DNA of 64,000 nucleotides from Branchiostoma belcheri (GCF_001625305.1 NW_017804242.1:5785086-5849085), one strand, 5' to 3'. Positions 9,401 to 18,963 are shown, counted from the stretch's first letter. A program made the numbers and translations. The notes: generated from the letters alone by a model not told the origin.

Positions 9401-10266
9401 GTCCCAATTACTAAGTACCTAATACCAGCCCAGAAGAGAACAAGAAATAGCCATGCCTTCAAGTACCAGAGTTATCAACCGAGGATTGAGGTGTTCAAGA
9501 ATTCATTCTTTCCTAGAACTATCGCAGAGTGGAACTCGCTGTCACCAAGTACAGTAGGGGCATTATCATTAGATAGCTTTAAACAATGCCTAGAGTTAGA
9601 CATTCAAGGGTTAGGTGTAACAAGTCGATCGGTGTAATGTAGCCAGCTGCCGCCGCGCCGCGTGCCTGTGAAGCTGGTATGTTATGATGAAAGGTGGTTA
9701 TACCGGCTATACAGATACAGATAATGCTCTAAGTGAATAGGCAGGCTATATCCCAGGGATAATGAACAAAAAAAATCATCTAAAAACTGCTAAAAATTAT
9801 AGCATACTTGTTGTAATTTGCTTCATTCATATTACTAGTATATCTTCATGATTCACTGGCCTTACATTTCATATTTATCAAATAGACAATAATGGGAAGC
9901 GATAATTTGAAACAATGCAAATCATAAAAGAAGTTACACATAAAGTAAAATTATTTACGACTCACATACAGGCAGATAGCCTTCTATTAAACACTGAGAG
10001 ACTCTCAAAGTAACGTTACATGTAACTAGTATATGGTATGGGGAGGGGGGCGTACACTAAACACGTTACCTCTGGTGTTCCTCTTCAAAAACCACGATTC
10101 TGTAAGATTTCTCAGAGTGTCCCGAAGGAGGATATAACATATATGAACAAACGTAATCATCTTGAGTTCTAAAAGTTATTTTCCTGACGTTAAAAACAGC
10201 AAGAAATTGCTCCTGAATTTCGCAAGGATTTCGTAAGTTTCCGCAACATGTCGGGTCAGAGGTCAT
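3460..10266 (-). CDS. EXD3: EXD3/mut-7-like 3'-5' exonuclease gene, 5' part (eight exons, partial)
   Basis: The coding exons on the minus strand are 10266-10070, 9248-8744, 7778-7626, 7049-6876, 6383-6330, 5883-5744, 4441-4344 and 3497/3498-3460. All introns are GT-AG and phases agree except at the last junction. The product so far is about 450 residues. After a charged N-terminal region (about residues 65-190) come blocks reading FQLIGPGNEFLAEHVE, AIHCATKLQLQKF and PLILQDKVNMVESYIQGHP, then LIDSWCAQDF. From memory these match the human EXD3 N-terminal region in order and spacing (FQL...LLAHV, then LLLQDKV and LMDSWCQPGF). EXD3 is the animal relative of worm Mut-7, a DEDD-family exonuclease linked to small-RNA silencing. 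The catalytic domain lies downstream and is not in the window. The N-terminal extension is longer than in the human protein. Confidence 0.9.
3793..3850 (+). repeat. Retroposon 3' tail fragment
   Basis: CATTGTACCCGTGACAATCG followed by TGCAATAAACTTTGACTTGAC; the same tail recurs at 54961-55025. It is typical of LINE/SINE 3' ends. Confidence 0.55.
4344..4441 (-). CDS. EXD3: EXD3 exon 7
   Basis: The 98-bp exon starts after GGAAACTAG and ends at CCCCCAG|GTATGG. The first base completes the split Ser codon of exon 6, giving DDFL-S-ESTVPYIKRDKL and then LAARLIKQYNLPP. It corresponds to the LEKLSPKAL...LLEQYGL region of EXD3. It ends in phase 1. Confidence 0.88.
4605..4770. repeat. Dispersed repeat shared with 6730-6850
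   Basis: Shared order of CATCCAGGGCA, CCCTGTC(A/T)ATCAA, CACTCACTT and ACCCAAAACAATACT in both introns of EXD3. No coding capacity or defined ends were seen. Confidence 0.5.
4918..5225. mobile_element. Harbinger-like MITE, subfamily A, copy 1
   Basis: TIR CACACCAATTTAATTTGTTG at the left and AAATTAAATTGGTGTAGCC at the right. The left tip has lost GGC. It lies in EXD3 intron 6, nested in another dispersed repeat (about 4780-5340) related to 24690-25320 and 46130-46330. Confidence 0.85.
5355..5692. mobile_element. Harbinger-like MITE, subfamily A, copy 2 (inverted)
   Basis: Left end GACCACACCAATTTAATTTG, right end AATTTAATTGGTGTGGCC. The interior runs in reverse relative to the copies at 49348 and 53579 (TAGGCATCCTATTATAG, then AACTGTTGGAGG). 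Confidence 0.85.
5744..5883 (-). CDS. EXD3: EXD3 exon 6 (LILQDKV...DSWC block)
   Basis: The exon is 140 bp, acceptor ATCATAG|ATC, donor CTCAG|GTAAAT, ending in phase 2. It contains PLILQDKVNMVESYIQ, HPDLQELMVQLIDSWCAQDF and DDFL. This is the strongest match to EXD3, with nearly the same spacing as PLLLQDKV...LMDSWC in the human protein. Confidence 0.93.
6105..6205 (-). repeat. Fragment of microsatellite-bearing repeat family M
   Basis: CAAGCTGCTAGAGAGACC and AGAAGTTCTGTTGCAGTACC match in order the copies at 32540-32800 and 51035-51200. Confidence 0.65.
6330..6383 (-). CDS. EXD3: EXD3 exon 5 (micro-exon, 18 codons)
   Basis: The 54-bp exon is phase 0 at both ends: acceptor GTACTTACAG|GCC, donor GAG|GTACG. 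It encodes AIHCATKLQLQKFFVFDE, matching the A-x-x-x-x-A-T-L-K-L-Q pattern recalled from human EXD3 and joining directly to the LILQDKV block. It is too short to show up in a simple ORF scan. Confidence 0.88.
6876..7049 (-). CDS. EXD3: EXD3 exon 4
   Basis: The exon is 174 bp, phase 0 at both ends, acceptor TTCCAG|AGTCCA and donor GAG|GTACAC. It encodes VGHANLFDPLCRVFQLIGPG followed by EFLAEHVEIFLHKQQYKE. This is the helical repeat preceding the LLLQDKV block in EXD3 proteins. Confidence 0.88.
7088..7395 (-). mobile_element. SINE, 3' part with LINE-like tail
   Basis: On the minus strand it ends GGTGTGTTATAATGCCTAAA then GGCGGTTTACCGGTTATG and a (AAAC)n-type run. The body contains CACCGCACTTATCGAAAAGA and TTAGGGATGTC. 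It lies in EXD3 intron 3. The tRNA head is missing. Confidence 0.8.
7626..7778 (-). CDS. EXD3: EXD3 exon 3
   Basis: The exon is 153 bp, phase 0 at both ends. Acceptor is CCTGTTTCAG|GAAGGG, donor AGG|GTGAGC. It begins EGFAMVSNPYCFTLYLMEES and contains HVITEYENWLRRQC. The EGFA start corresponds in position to the RGFA block of human EXD3 (recalled, not searched). Confidence 0.85.
7860..8150 (-). mobile_element. tRNA-derived SINE
   Basis: In reverse it has a B-box-like CCGGGTTTGAGTCCC near 8097-8112, then GGGAAAGG, CACTTTACACAAC and the shared body down to the AAGAGTAGGGG block. It lies in EXD3 intron 2. Confidence 0.8.
8262..8620. repeat. Dispersed repeat (CTTCCGTAGA-TGCAAAAT type) and unassigned intron sequence
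   Basis: The block 8270-8400 (AAAACCTTCCGTAGA, CATTGCCATTGGGCATC) recurs twice in tandem at 33690-33930. It lies in EXD3 intron 2. A 118-codon frame across it is not conserved as a whole. Confidence 0.5.
8744..9248 (-). CDS. EXD3: EXD3 exon 2 (acidic, Lys/Glu-rich N-terminal region)
   Basis: The exon is 505 bp, acceptor GTGTAG|T and donor CAG|GTAAGA. The product is rich in D, E, K, T and S, probably disordered, for about 110 residues, then becomes helical at KYTWREWYEDIDVLW and FKRSAELLQ. The latter part resembles the start of the conserved EXD3 helical region. A second acceptor at 9259-9260 would be out of phase with exon 1. Confidence 0.8.
9295..9730 (+). mobile_element. LINE 3' fragment (RT C-terminal tail)
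   Basis: Reading 9296-9637 on the plus strand: RLCMMYKMTNKLVDVPITKY then NSFFPRTIAEWNSLSPSTVG and LDSFKQCLEL. This is the familiar C-terminal tail of jockey/CR1/L2-type non-LTR reverse transcriptases (SFFPRTI-x-x-WNSL). It is cut at the 5' end. The 3' UTR ends GGTTATACCGGCTATACAGA with ATACAG repeats. It is in EXD3 intron 1, antisense to the gene. Confidence 0.85.
10070..10266 (-). CDS. EXD3: EXD3 exon 1 (start exon)
   Basis: The ATG at 10266 opens 65 codons plus two bases, ending at a donor AG|GTAACG. Phase 2 fits the acceptor at 9249 and joins as ...EEEHQ-S-EEDSS. The frame has an upstream stop and no other upstream ATG that fits. A possible acceptor (CCACTTCAG) ends at 10300, so the exon may begin at 10299 with a short 5' leader. 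I do not recognise the first 65 residues in any family, so this exon is less certain than the others. Confidence 0.6.
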
Positions 10267-10766
10267 GAGTGCATCACAATGTAAAGTACTTACGAGAATC
10301 TGAAGTGGAAAGTAGACAAATACAACAAGGTTAACCTCCTTGACCTCCTCAGTAAAATCCTAAGATTATCAATGAAATATATTATATAAAGGATGATATT
10401 TTGATCAACGATGTGGGTATTAGGCGGATTTCGTAATATACAAAATTGTTTGCGTTTGTTGTAGTCAAACTCCAAAAGCGTGAAAAAGAAAGACCATGAT
10501 CATGAAAATAAACACACATTTTCCTTGATCTTTTCACGTATTCCGACAACATTAAACCACTATAAACCACTACAACATAGTGCGTGCATATAGATGTCTC
10601 TGCCCATTGTACGTGCAGTTGTGTGAATGTCTATAATCAGCATAAAAAGATCTAAAAACTCCCCAAAAGTTGAGACAAAATTCCGGGGCAACTGAAACTT
10701 CATAAACCAAGCCAAATATTTGAGCACTTGAACTGTTTCCAAAGTTGCAAGACTGTCAAAGTTTAC

Positions 10767-11090
10767 TTACCTGATAGACGAAAACAACGTTTCCAACTCT
10801 CTTGAAGAAGATAATAACTGAAATACGGCAATTATAAGGTCTGAAATTATGTTGTTGTTGTACATACACTGACCGAAACAAGTCCCACACTCAGCTTCAC
10901 CGTAAGGATTGTTACATTTGTTGGAAAGGGGGGTCTTTATTATAATGTCTACGAGAACCACTTTCATGAAAGATGCATAGCAACTTGAATGGTACAATGA
11001 CGTTGTATATAGATAACTTGTTAATAGCATATTACAACACAAAGCTGATGTTGGTTTTATGTTAGCTTGTACCAATTTTAACACACCCCT
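10767..11090 (-). promoter_or_regulatory. Possible EXD3 5' leader exon and promoter region
   Basis: A consensus donor (CTATCAG|GTAAGT) ends a candidate exon at 10771 on the minus strand, upstream of EXD3 exon 1. Its open frame does not join in frame to exon 1, so it could only be a non-coding leader. No TATA box or CpG-rich core was recognised. The start site is unknown. Confidence 0.3.
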
Positions 11091-11499
11091 ACGTTTACAT
11101 GAATGGTATCGTCACACGTGCCTTTTTAACCCCATGGGACTTTTTCAGATTTTTTGTCTTGGACGAGCTGACTCTTGTATAGGGGTCATATTCATGCATA
11201 TACTTAAATTAAGGACGTTTTATAGACGCTTAAATTAGGTACTCAAAAACTTGCTTGCGAAAAATGTTTACCCCTATGTTAGAGTTATGCTGTAGTACCG
11301 TACGTAACCGCTAGGAGGTATCCATTTGCGTTGGATACTTGGATTTGATCTTCTGTCTTTGCGGCCACGGAAAGATCTGCTTGGAGATTTACAGAGGAAT
11401 AGAGTAGTAGAGAAAAGAGTTGGATATACAGTTTTAGCTCCATGGATATACATATATAGTCTATTCAGCGGCGTTAGTATCAAATATAAACGTATCGCT
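11091..11499. other. Intergenic, no gene recognised
   Basis: Contains a fragment (about 11310-11410: GTATCCATTTGCGTTGG, AGATCTGCTTGGAGATT) related to the foldback at 30095 and to 14125-14230. Nothing else identified. Confidence 0.4.
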
Positions 11500-11792
11500 T
11501 TATACAAAATAAAACATATTGTTTTTGCTAGCTCCTTTTCTTCTTCTTCTTCTCCAAACCAATAAGGTCAATGATTGACCTGAAACAGACGTCTGTCAAC
11601 ATGGTAACTAGTGTTGGATTACATCATGTTGCAATTTTATAGCAGGATTTAGACTCGAGCTCCTGTCTGACCATATACTAGTATGTGAATGTGTTTGATC
11701 AATTGAGTAAGAATTAACAGAGCATACCGTTTGCGAAAGCTAAGTAAACATTATGCATGCATTTGCTTTGCAAATGTTACCTTTCTAGTTTA
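11500..11792 (+). repeat. Family-I dispersed repeat, copy 2
   Basis: AAACATATTGTTTTTGC, TCTTCTTCTTCTTCTCC, AGACGTCTGTCAACATGGTA and GCATTTGCTTTGCAAATGTT, collinear with 14808-15075. Confidence 0.8.
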
Positions 11793-11924
11793 ACTTATAT
11801 CACAATATAATGTCTTTGCTTTATATATTCAGTACGCTGCACTACTGTATCTTAGTGCAATGCACGTTATGAAGTGCGATGAACGTTAGACATCCAGGTA
11901 AAGAGATACACAAGAAACCTGTTA

Positions 11925-12055
11925 CTGAAGCGACTTATAGATTTTGGAAACTGTCAGAATTTCCCGTGAGTAGAATCCACTCACAAGAAGTAGTGGATGC
12001 AACTTGAAACGTCTGGCAGTTTCCAAAACCTATCCAGTTTCTTGAGTTTTCTTGT
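11925..12055. mobile_element. Penelope-type terminus relic, inverted pair
   Basis: Right half GAAACGTCTGGCAGTTTCC-AAAACCTATCCAGTTT resembles the terminus at 27389-27434 in reverse. Left half TATAGATTTTGGAAACTGTC-AGAATTTC is an inverse copy of the same. The CUGANGA core is degraded here. Confidence 0.5.
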
Positions 12056-12057
12056 AA

Positions 12058-12459
12058 GGCCACACCAAGTAAATTTTATGGATGACGTCCTTTGGAGACC
12101 CTAAATCTAATGCGAGAGGGCGAAAAAAAAACAAGAAGGGCCCTTAAAAACAAGATGCCTAGATTAGAAATATACTAAGAGACGACAAATGTTAGGACAC
12201 AAATTGAATGAGGTGACACAGTGTAACAAGCAAGAAGTCTTTTATTCATCATCAAAACAGCAATAAATCAGGAGGAACAGCAGTTGTCGTCCTGTCCTGT
12301 TTCTTTCATCACATTTTTGCAGGCCTGCAGAAACAAAGCATAAAATTGCGGCACTGTCGTCATAGTTACAGGAAGCGGAATTTCTTGTTTTTTTTTCTAG
12401 GAACAGGCCAAAATCAATGCGCGCGCGGACGTCATCCATAAAATTTACTTGGTGTGGCC
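12058..12459. mobile_element. Harbinger-like MITE, subfamily B, copy 1 (402 bp)
   Basis: TIR GGCCACACCAAGTAAATTTT...ATGGATGACGTCC, mirrored at the right end. Flanked by TAA on both sides. No transposase. Confidence 0.92.
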
Positions 12460-12462
12460 TAA

Positions 12463-13640
12463 TATTGTGCACTGTAACGTTACAGTTATAGTGTACAATG
12501 TGAAAACCTTGTCATCTGTCAACCATCAAAGACTGCAGAATTATCGTGTGGCTGTTAATTACTTGTATGGCTTCGGTGCCAACGTCTTGACACTGCATAG
12601 CACTACACCGAGGTACACCAACATGGCGGCCGCCTGTATTACGCAAGCCCCGTGACGTCACGTGAAAGCCGAGAATATGCATTTATTGCCTTCGTCAGAA
12701 GGGTATGTTTTCGGTCTGTGCCTGGTGGGGCAGCTAGCTGTACATGTGATGTGGGTCTGTATGTAGGTCAACGTCTTAACTAGTAGCAAGGACGTTGTGG
12801 ATGGATCTTATTGATTTTTGGCAGTATCTGTTGTGGAAACGAAGGTCAAGTTCAAAAATGGTCCACCTGGCTTTTTGTAAAGGTACTGCAGCGCGCTTTT
12901 TATGCATTTGTTGATTATGTGTTCTGCATAACTCGAGAAGCTGTCAATGGGTGGAGAATTTGATCAAAGGATGCAAATGCAAGTGAGGATCTTATATTAC
13001 CATAATCAATGTGAAAAAGTCTTAAAATTTGTCAGTCGTTAATGTTAACGTCGATATCATTTGGCGAAGGCATGCGTAACTCTATATCGCTGTCAGTCTC
13101 AATTAAGACTATGACTTTTCTTTACAAACAAACAAACAAACAAACAAACAGGATGGCTCGATTCCTAATTTTACAAGCAAATCAAATTCGAGCCTAAATT
13201 TAAAGTCAACATAAAATCTATCTAGTCTCAAGGACATAATTCATTATACAGATGTATAATGTCCTTGGTTTGATAAAAGATGAACATATATGCATGCACG
13301 CCACGTTTCCATGACGCTGAATATACGTCAACGGATGTCGACTGCCGACTCCGCAAATGTCACAGAAGGTGATTCAAGGAGAACCACGTCTCTGCTGTGT
13401 ATTTAACACAGAGCCGGGGCTTAAACATTTCAAAGCGTTTGCTAGACTGGTAACCTCTCGGGCCGGCTTAGGGGAGTCTTACCGGCTCCAGTCGCTTTCA
13501 GAGCTAGACAATCTCGTCCAGCCGGCCTTTCATATGATCACTGCATTCGGGAGCGGAGAGATAGAAACCGGCACCGTAAAAATTCCTTTCCCGGTGTATG
13601 CTTTTAGACCTTAGCGGCCGCATTACCCTAGCACTGTAAT
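12463..13640. other. Intergenic; possible promoter-like site, small hairpin relic
   Basis: 12624 has ACCAACATGGCGGCCGCC followed by a 10-codon frame and the composite TGACGTCA/CACGTG site (12653-12664). A hairpin relic lies at 13228-13268. 12680-12730 looks like a family-M start. No gene assigned. Confidence 0.4.
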
Positions 13641-14050
13641 GCACTTTATTACCTTCGCCAAGAAGGTTATGTTTTCGTTGGCGTTCGTGTGTCTGTGTGT
13701 GTGTGTGTGTGCGTGTGTGCGCGCGTGTGTGTGTGTGTGTGTGTCAACACGATAACTCAAGAAGGCTAAGATGGATTGTCTTGATATTTGGTAGGTAGAT
13801 AGGTCTTCATGAGACGTCGAGCTGATTAAATTTGGGGCCCCCTAGCGGCTTTTTGTGGTACTGCAGCTGAACTTCCGGTTTTGATATCTCATGATCTAGA
13901 CATGCTACGCTGATGAAATTTGGATGGTAGGTAGCTCTTGTGCTGGGAAAGAAGTGACGTGAGTTTGGGCTGCAACTGCAGGGCTATCTGTTTGAAAGAA
14001 GAGTAGTTTGGAATTTACCAAACTAATGGAGATCTTAACAAACAAACAAA
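13641..14050 (+). mobile_element. Family-M repeat with GT microsatellite
   Basis: Begins TTATTACCTTCGCCAAGAAG, then a (GT)n run at 13687-13744, then GATAACTCAAGAAGGCTAAG, TTTGGTAGGTAGATAGGTCT and CTTCCGGTTTTGATATCTCA. The same order is found at 63492-63840 and, reversed, at 32540-33245. Confidence 0.8.
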
Positions 14051-14807
14051 CTGTAGGAGAGATACTCTCCAAGCAGAGGTTGTGGGGGAATGATCGTTAG
14101 CTTTTTATATATGACCGTTTTTTTTTGTCGCTACGACCTTCTCTGGCTAGTGGATACTGTCTTGCTACCGAAAGGGATCTGCTTGTAGATTTGGAGAGAT
14201 ACCTGGCCGGAAATATGTTTTGTCTGTCCTGTTTTCTAGGGCAAGTTTCAATGTGTACAAGTACGTATCTATCAGACAATCAGTCAACTTTTACTGCGCA
14301 ACAATATTGGAACGGACACAATGTGCAGGGTATGGCAAATTGGTAAACAGTAGTAGATAACTAGTCTAAATATCTACACCAGTATGATTTCGCGTATTAA
14401 TGTTTTCTTTTTTTCGTTTCTTCGTAATTTGTGATTCCCTTTTCTTTCTCTATTTTGTTTTCTGTATACAACATCTTCCTTTGAATATTATTTACTGTTA
14501 TTTTGTCAAATAAAAAAAATATCTACACTATTCTATTTCTATTGAGCAGGAACTACGTCATAGCCCAGGGTACCATCCTGCACTGGTTAGTTTACATCCG
14601 CTCCATATCTAGTCATTACTACATTCATGTACTAATGTACCAGCATGATAATCAAAATACACAGGAAGACAATGTATACATTAAACGCTTGTGTCTGAGG
14701 TTATACAGCCTATTTTCCGTAGAGGCCTAGATATAAGGACATCGGGTCAGGGCATGACATACTAGTAGGCAGCCTCCCGGTTTTTACAACTGATTGTGTT
14801 CATTAAT

Positions 14808-15075
14808 TATGTTTACCGAAGGAAAACATATTGTTTTTGCACTGTTTTCTCTTCTTCCGTTCCAAACAAAAAAGGTCAATGACCTGAACCAGACGTCTGT
14901 CACCAAGGTAACTGGTGTTGCGTTACATCATGTAGCAATTTTATAGCAGGAGTGATTTAGACTCCTGTCACCATACATATGAACGTGTTGGAGCAAGAAT
15001 TAACAGAGTAGACCATATGTGATGGTAAACATTATGCATTTGCTTTCCAAATGTTACCGTTCTAGTTTTCATAAT
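14808..15075 (+). repeat. Family-I dispersed repeat, copy 3
   Basis: ATGTTTACCGAAGGAAAACA at the left and GGTAAACATTATGCATTTGC near the right. Collinear with 11500-11792. Confidence 0.8.
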
Positions 15076-15389
15076 TTTTTTCAAACATTTCAGACACGTT
15101 CTTCGCTAATACTAATCGTGATAGCATCCACATGATTGGTAGGAGCCCTTAGGAGATTGGAAATGAAATCAAAATGTATTAAGGGCGGCATACGTAGCTT
15201 AACAGGTTTGTCTAATTTCCGGCCATACGTCTGAAATTGTTCATATGCATGTACGGACGTCATAAGTCATATGCTGCCGTTCTGAAGAATTTGACCGTCT
15301 TCTGTTAGGCTTCATAAGCTGTAGAATTGAATTGAAATTTGAAAATTCGGAATACAGTGTGCCACTGGGCTGATTACCATAACGTAAAA

Positions 15390-15689
15390 GGCATCCAATG
15401 CAATTTTAGGGTGGCAAAATAAAAAGAAAATATTCTGGATCTTGTCTAGACATTTACTGTCATTTCTTAGCTCATTTTCGTCATGTCATTCCATACCTCA
15501 AGCCTTTGTGATAGGCCAAAACAAGCTGCATGCATGCGAGGGGAGTCTCCCATAAAGATCTAGAACCGACCTACGGTACAAAACAACCTGTTTTCCGTCA
15601 GCGACCTCGCATTTTGTTCAAAGAATGACCGGAAAATTGACTGTGAAAATCACGCGCGCATTTTGCTACCCTGAAATTGCATTGGATGC
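15390..15689. mobile_element. TIR element, family J, copy 1
   Basis: Tips GGCATCCAATGCAATTTTAG and, at the right, TTGCATTGGATGC in inverse. 300 bp, no ORF. A related interior (GAACC...CCTACGGTACAAAACAA) occurs at 48835-48860. Confidence 0.8.
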
Positions 15690-15938
15690 ATTCAACATGC
15701 AAAAATCTCAAATCTTGAAATGGCACGTTGGCGATTTTAGTTAGTATCATAAGACGATCGAGGTACGGTAGATTGCGATAGGGTCAATGACCTTTCTGAT
15801 TTCTCTTTGATATCTCCATAATATATGATATTACGTCAAAAATCTTTAATCGTTTTTGATGTGATTTTCAACCTCCTAAACTTCCCTGGCCCCAATCTAT
15901 TATAGAAAGCGGCTACGATGGAAGTAGCAGAGAGAGTG

Positions 15939-16345
15939 TTTGAAATGCTTGGCTCTGGAAGTAATCATCAAAATCATTGAACATGGCATGTTCCGAGACA
16001 CAGGTCAGTGACCTGAAAACGGCACTTCAAGTCTTCGGCCCATTTCCCACTAGTATTTTTAGAACTGGATGAAGCATAATAGATTAGAGAGAGAGAGAAA
16101 GAGAGAGAGAGAGACAGAGAGAGAGGGAGGGAGAGAGAGAGAGAGAGAGAGTCTGAAATGTTTGGCTCTGGAAAAATCATCAAAATCATTGAACATGGCA
16201 TGTTGCGAGACACCAGACGACCAACGTGTTGTAGGTCATTGACCTGAAAACGGCACTTGAAGACTTCGGCCCCTTCCACTTGTAAGATGTTTAGTATCGA
16301 AGCGAAAATAGATTCGCTTTGAAGTGGGAGAAGGGCCTATTCACG
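15939..16345. repeat. Duplicated 105-120-bp unit around a GA microsatellite
   Basis: 15939-16042 and 16150-16273 share ATCATCAAAATCATTGAACA, the AGGTCAnTGACCT palindrome and CTGAAAACGGCACTT. Between them lies (GA)n at 16087-16151. Confidence 0.85.
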
Positions 16346-16355
16346 TACTTAGTCG

Positions 16356-16356
<1 letters not shown>

Positions 16357-16386
<30 letters not shown>

Positions 16387-16662
16387 GACAGCGACAGACA
16401 GAGACAGACAGACAGACAGAGACAGATAGAGAGAAAGAGAGAGAAAGAGACAGAGAGAGAGACAGACAGAGAGAGAGAGATAGAGACAGAGAGACAAAGA
16501 CAAACAAGACAGACAATTAAAAAGACAGAGACAGAGAGAGAGAGAGAGACAGAGACAGACAGACAGAGCTAGAGAGAGACAGAGACTAACAAAAAGACAG
16601 ACAAAAAGACAGAGACAGGTAGATAGAGGGAAAGAGAGAGAGAGTGAGAGAGAGAGGGGAAT
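16357..16662. repeat. GATA/GACA/GA microsatellite, ~300 bp
   Basis: (GATA)n passes into GACA- and GA-rich runs. Long open frames here, Ser-Leu-rich on the minus strand, are by-products of the simple sequence. Confidence 0.95.
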
Positions 16663-16696
16663 AGAGACCATAAAATGAAGGCCAATAGAGAGATCA

Positions 16697-17270
16697 GAAG
16701 GGTCATTGACCCCCATTTACCATATCTGAATTCATTCGCAGCGGGACGTTCATTCAAGGTTTTTGACGTGACATCATATATCACTGGGGCTATGAGACAA
16801 ATCAGAAAGGTCATTCACCCTACTCACTTGCGCTAGATGACGTCAAATTATGAAAGCTAAACTTGCCGACGTTCCGGATCCATTTGATTTCATCAACAGT
16901 AAGGTTTTTGAGGTAACATCATGTATGAAAAATCATAGATATCACTGATATGAGTCTTAGACACAAATCAGAAAGGTCATTCACCCTACACTTGCGCTAG
17001 ATGACGTCAAATTATGAAAGCTAAAATTGCCGACGTTCCATTTGATGTCATCAATAAGGTTTTTGAGGTAACATCATATATGATATTATCATATATCACT
17101 GAGTCTAAAGAGACAAATAGGAAAGGTCATTCACCCCATAATTTATCTGCCTACTCACTTGCGGCTAGATGACACAACAAGATTATGATAACTAAAGTCA
17201 CCGACGTGCCATTTGATACTATAACTATTAAAGGCTTTTGGAACACAGATTACGTTACAGTGGTGAAGTA
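16697..17270. repeat. Four tandem ~115-165-bp units
   Basis: Units begin near 16697, 16810, 16975 and 17125 with GGTCATT(C/G)ACCC. They share AGGTTTTTGA(G/C)GTAACATCAT and end ACAAATCAGAAA or similar. The second and third units carry TGACGTCA at 16838 and 17002. Confidence 0.8.
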
Positions 17271-18017
17271 AAATTAAACCAGCCCAGGGACAATTTTAAA
17301 CTGTAAAAATTTAATCTAATTCAATTCAGCAGCTTATAAAATACAATGGAGGACGGGAAGGTTTTTAGACGTACGGGGTTTTAGTGTGTAAAATGAATAA
17401 TGTAAAATATGTGACCAGAAATAAGGACCTGACATTAATGGACATTTATCATATAGGTAGTTTGTGAATTGTTTCCAATTTCCGGCCATATGTTTATACC
17501 ATATTATAAATGTAAAATCATATGCTCACGAATTCGGCATCGTTTCTGACGGACGAAGTTTTTAGTGAAAGTTGCAAGGACATACATAAAACATGATAAA
17601 ATAATAAGCAGTAAAAATTAAATGATCTGTTTTGCGAGATGTATGAATTGGAAGAAATGCAATTTTTTTTTGTAGGCTGGGAAGGTGAATAAACCTAGGA
17701 AACATTTTGGTGACCATTTCAAATAACTTCCTCTCTTTCGGTGCTATAATGAGGGCAATAAGCAAATAAAGTGCATTTCATAGTGAAATATAAGTGAAAT
17801 ATAATGAAATTCATGCCACGTCGTTGGCACTAATTATCACAATTAATCAAATAACAATTTGAAACAATTATGTCAAGTGAGGAAGAAAGAGGGGCATGCA
17901 ACTGATAGGAGAATAGTATCAGAAAATGGAGCAGAAAACGGACAAGGGAAACTGGCTATCTGATAATTTGTGGTGCCCCAACGGTCGAATGATTGGACTA
18001 AAAGGGTACTCTCTAAG
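17271..18017. other. Intergenic, AT-rich, nothing recognised
   Basis: No exon, element tips or RNA gene could be recognised here. Confidence 0.4.
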
Positions 18018-18192
18018 CAGAGGTTTGGGTTTTGGCTTATTTTTGGCGTGTATTTAGGCTTTTTTTAAGTCGGGGTTTGCTTCTTTGCACTGTTGGGTTG
18101 GCGTAAAAAAAATTCCAGTGCAAAACTGAGAAACCCCGATAAAAAAAATCCTAAAAACTGGCCAAAAGAACAAATTTAACCCAAACCTCTGG
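18018..18192. mobile_element. Foldback element, 175 bp
   Basis: Tips CAGAGGTTTGGGTT and AACCCAAACCTCTGG. Sub-terminal blocks are also inverse (TTTTTGGC, CGGGGTTTGC versus AAACCCCG). It abuts the MITE at 18203. Confidence 0.75.
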
Positions 18193-18202
18193 TAATAGAT
18201 TA

Positions 18203-18604
18203 GGCCACACCAAGTAAATTTTATGGATGACGTCCTTTGGAGATCCTATATCTAATGCGCCGAGAGGGCGAAAAAAAAACAAGAAGGGCCCTAAAAACAA
18301 GATGCCAAGATTAGAAATATACTATGAGACGACAAATGTTAGGACACAAATTGAATGAGGTGACACAGAGTAACAAGCAAGAAGTCTTTTATTTATCACA
18401 TTTTTGCAGGCCTGCAGAAACAAAGCACGTGCTCTTTACCCATTTCGCGTTACGGGTTTCGCGTCAATCTAACGATTTGCGGAACTGTCGTGACTCTTTG
18501 GTCATAGTTACTGGAAGCGGAATTTTTTACTTGTTTTTTTTCTAGGAACAGCCCAAAATCAATGCGCGCGCGGACGTCATCCATAAAATTTACTTGGTGT
18601 GGCC
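18203..18604. mobile_element. Harbinger-like MITE, subfamily B, copy 2 (402 bp)
   Basis: Same length as the copy at 12058, with the same interior (GGCGAAAAAAAAACAAGAAG, AATGCGCGCGCGGACGTC). Flanked by TTA on both sides. Confidence 0.92.
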
Positions 18605-18963
18605 TTAGATGGGAAATTTAGGCCATGGGGTCAATGACCTAATTTCTCTCATTTTATGCGATCTGCTTTCTTTGATGTATTGCTTCTCTAATATCATCAT
18701 GACATTAACGTTACGTCCTTTGCTTGAGGGCGAATTATGGGACCTGCCAAATTTGCATTTAGAAAAAATGAAGGGGCGTCGATATTTTTTCGTTTGTGTG
18801 GTCTATAGTTTGTGGAAACAACTTTCACTTCACTTTCACTTCATTTATTTACATAACAAAGTTATGTATATAGGATATTGCACTCAGGTCATTTGACCTG
18901 TTTCTCAAACAATCCTGTTTTTTTAAAAACAATATTTTGGTTTTATTTCTTTGGACACTTTAT

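Noticed and set aside
10767-11084. 105-codon minus-strand frame as an EXD3 coding exon
   Set aside because: Joining its strong donor to exon 1 meets a stop codon at once; it can only be a non-coding leader.
16291-16814. Ser-Leu-rich minus-strand frames up to 141 codons
   Set aside because: They are by-products of GA, GACA and GATA simple repeats.
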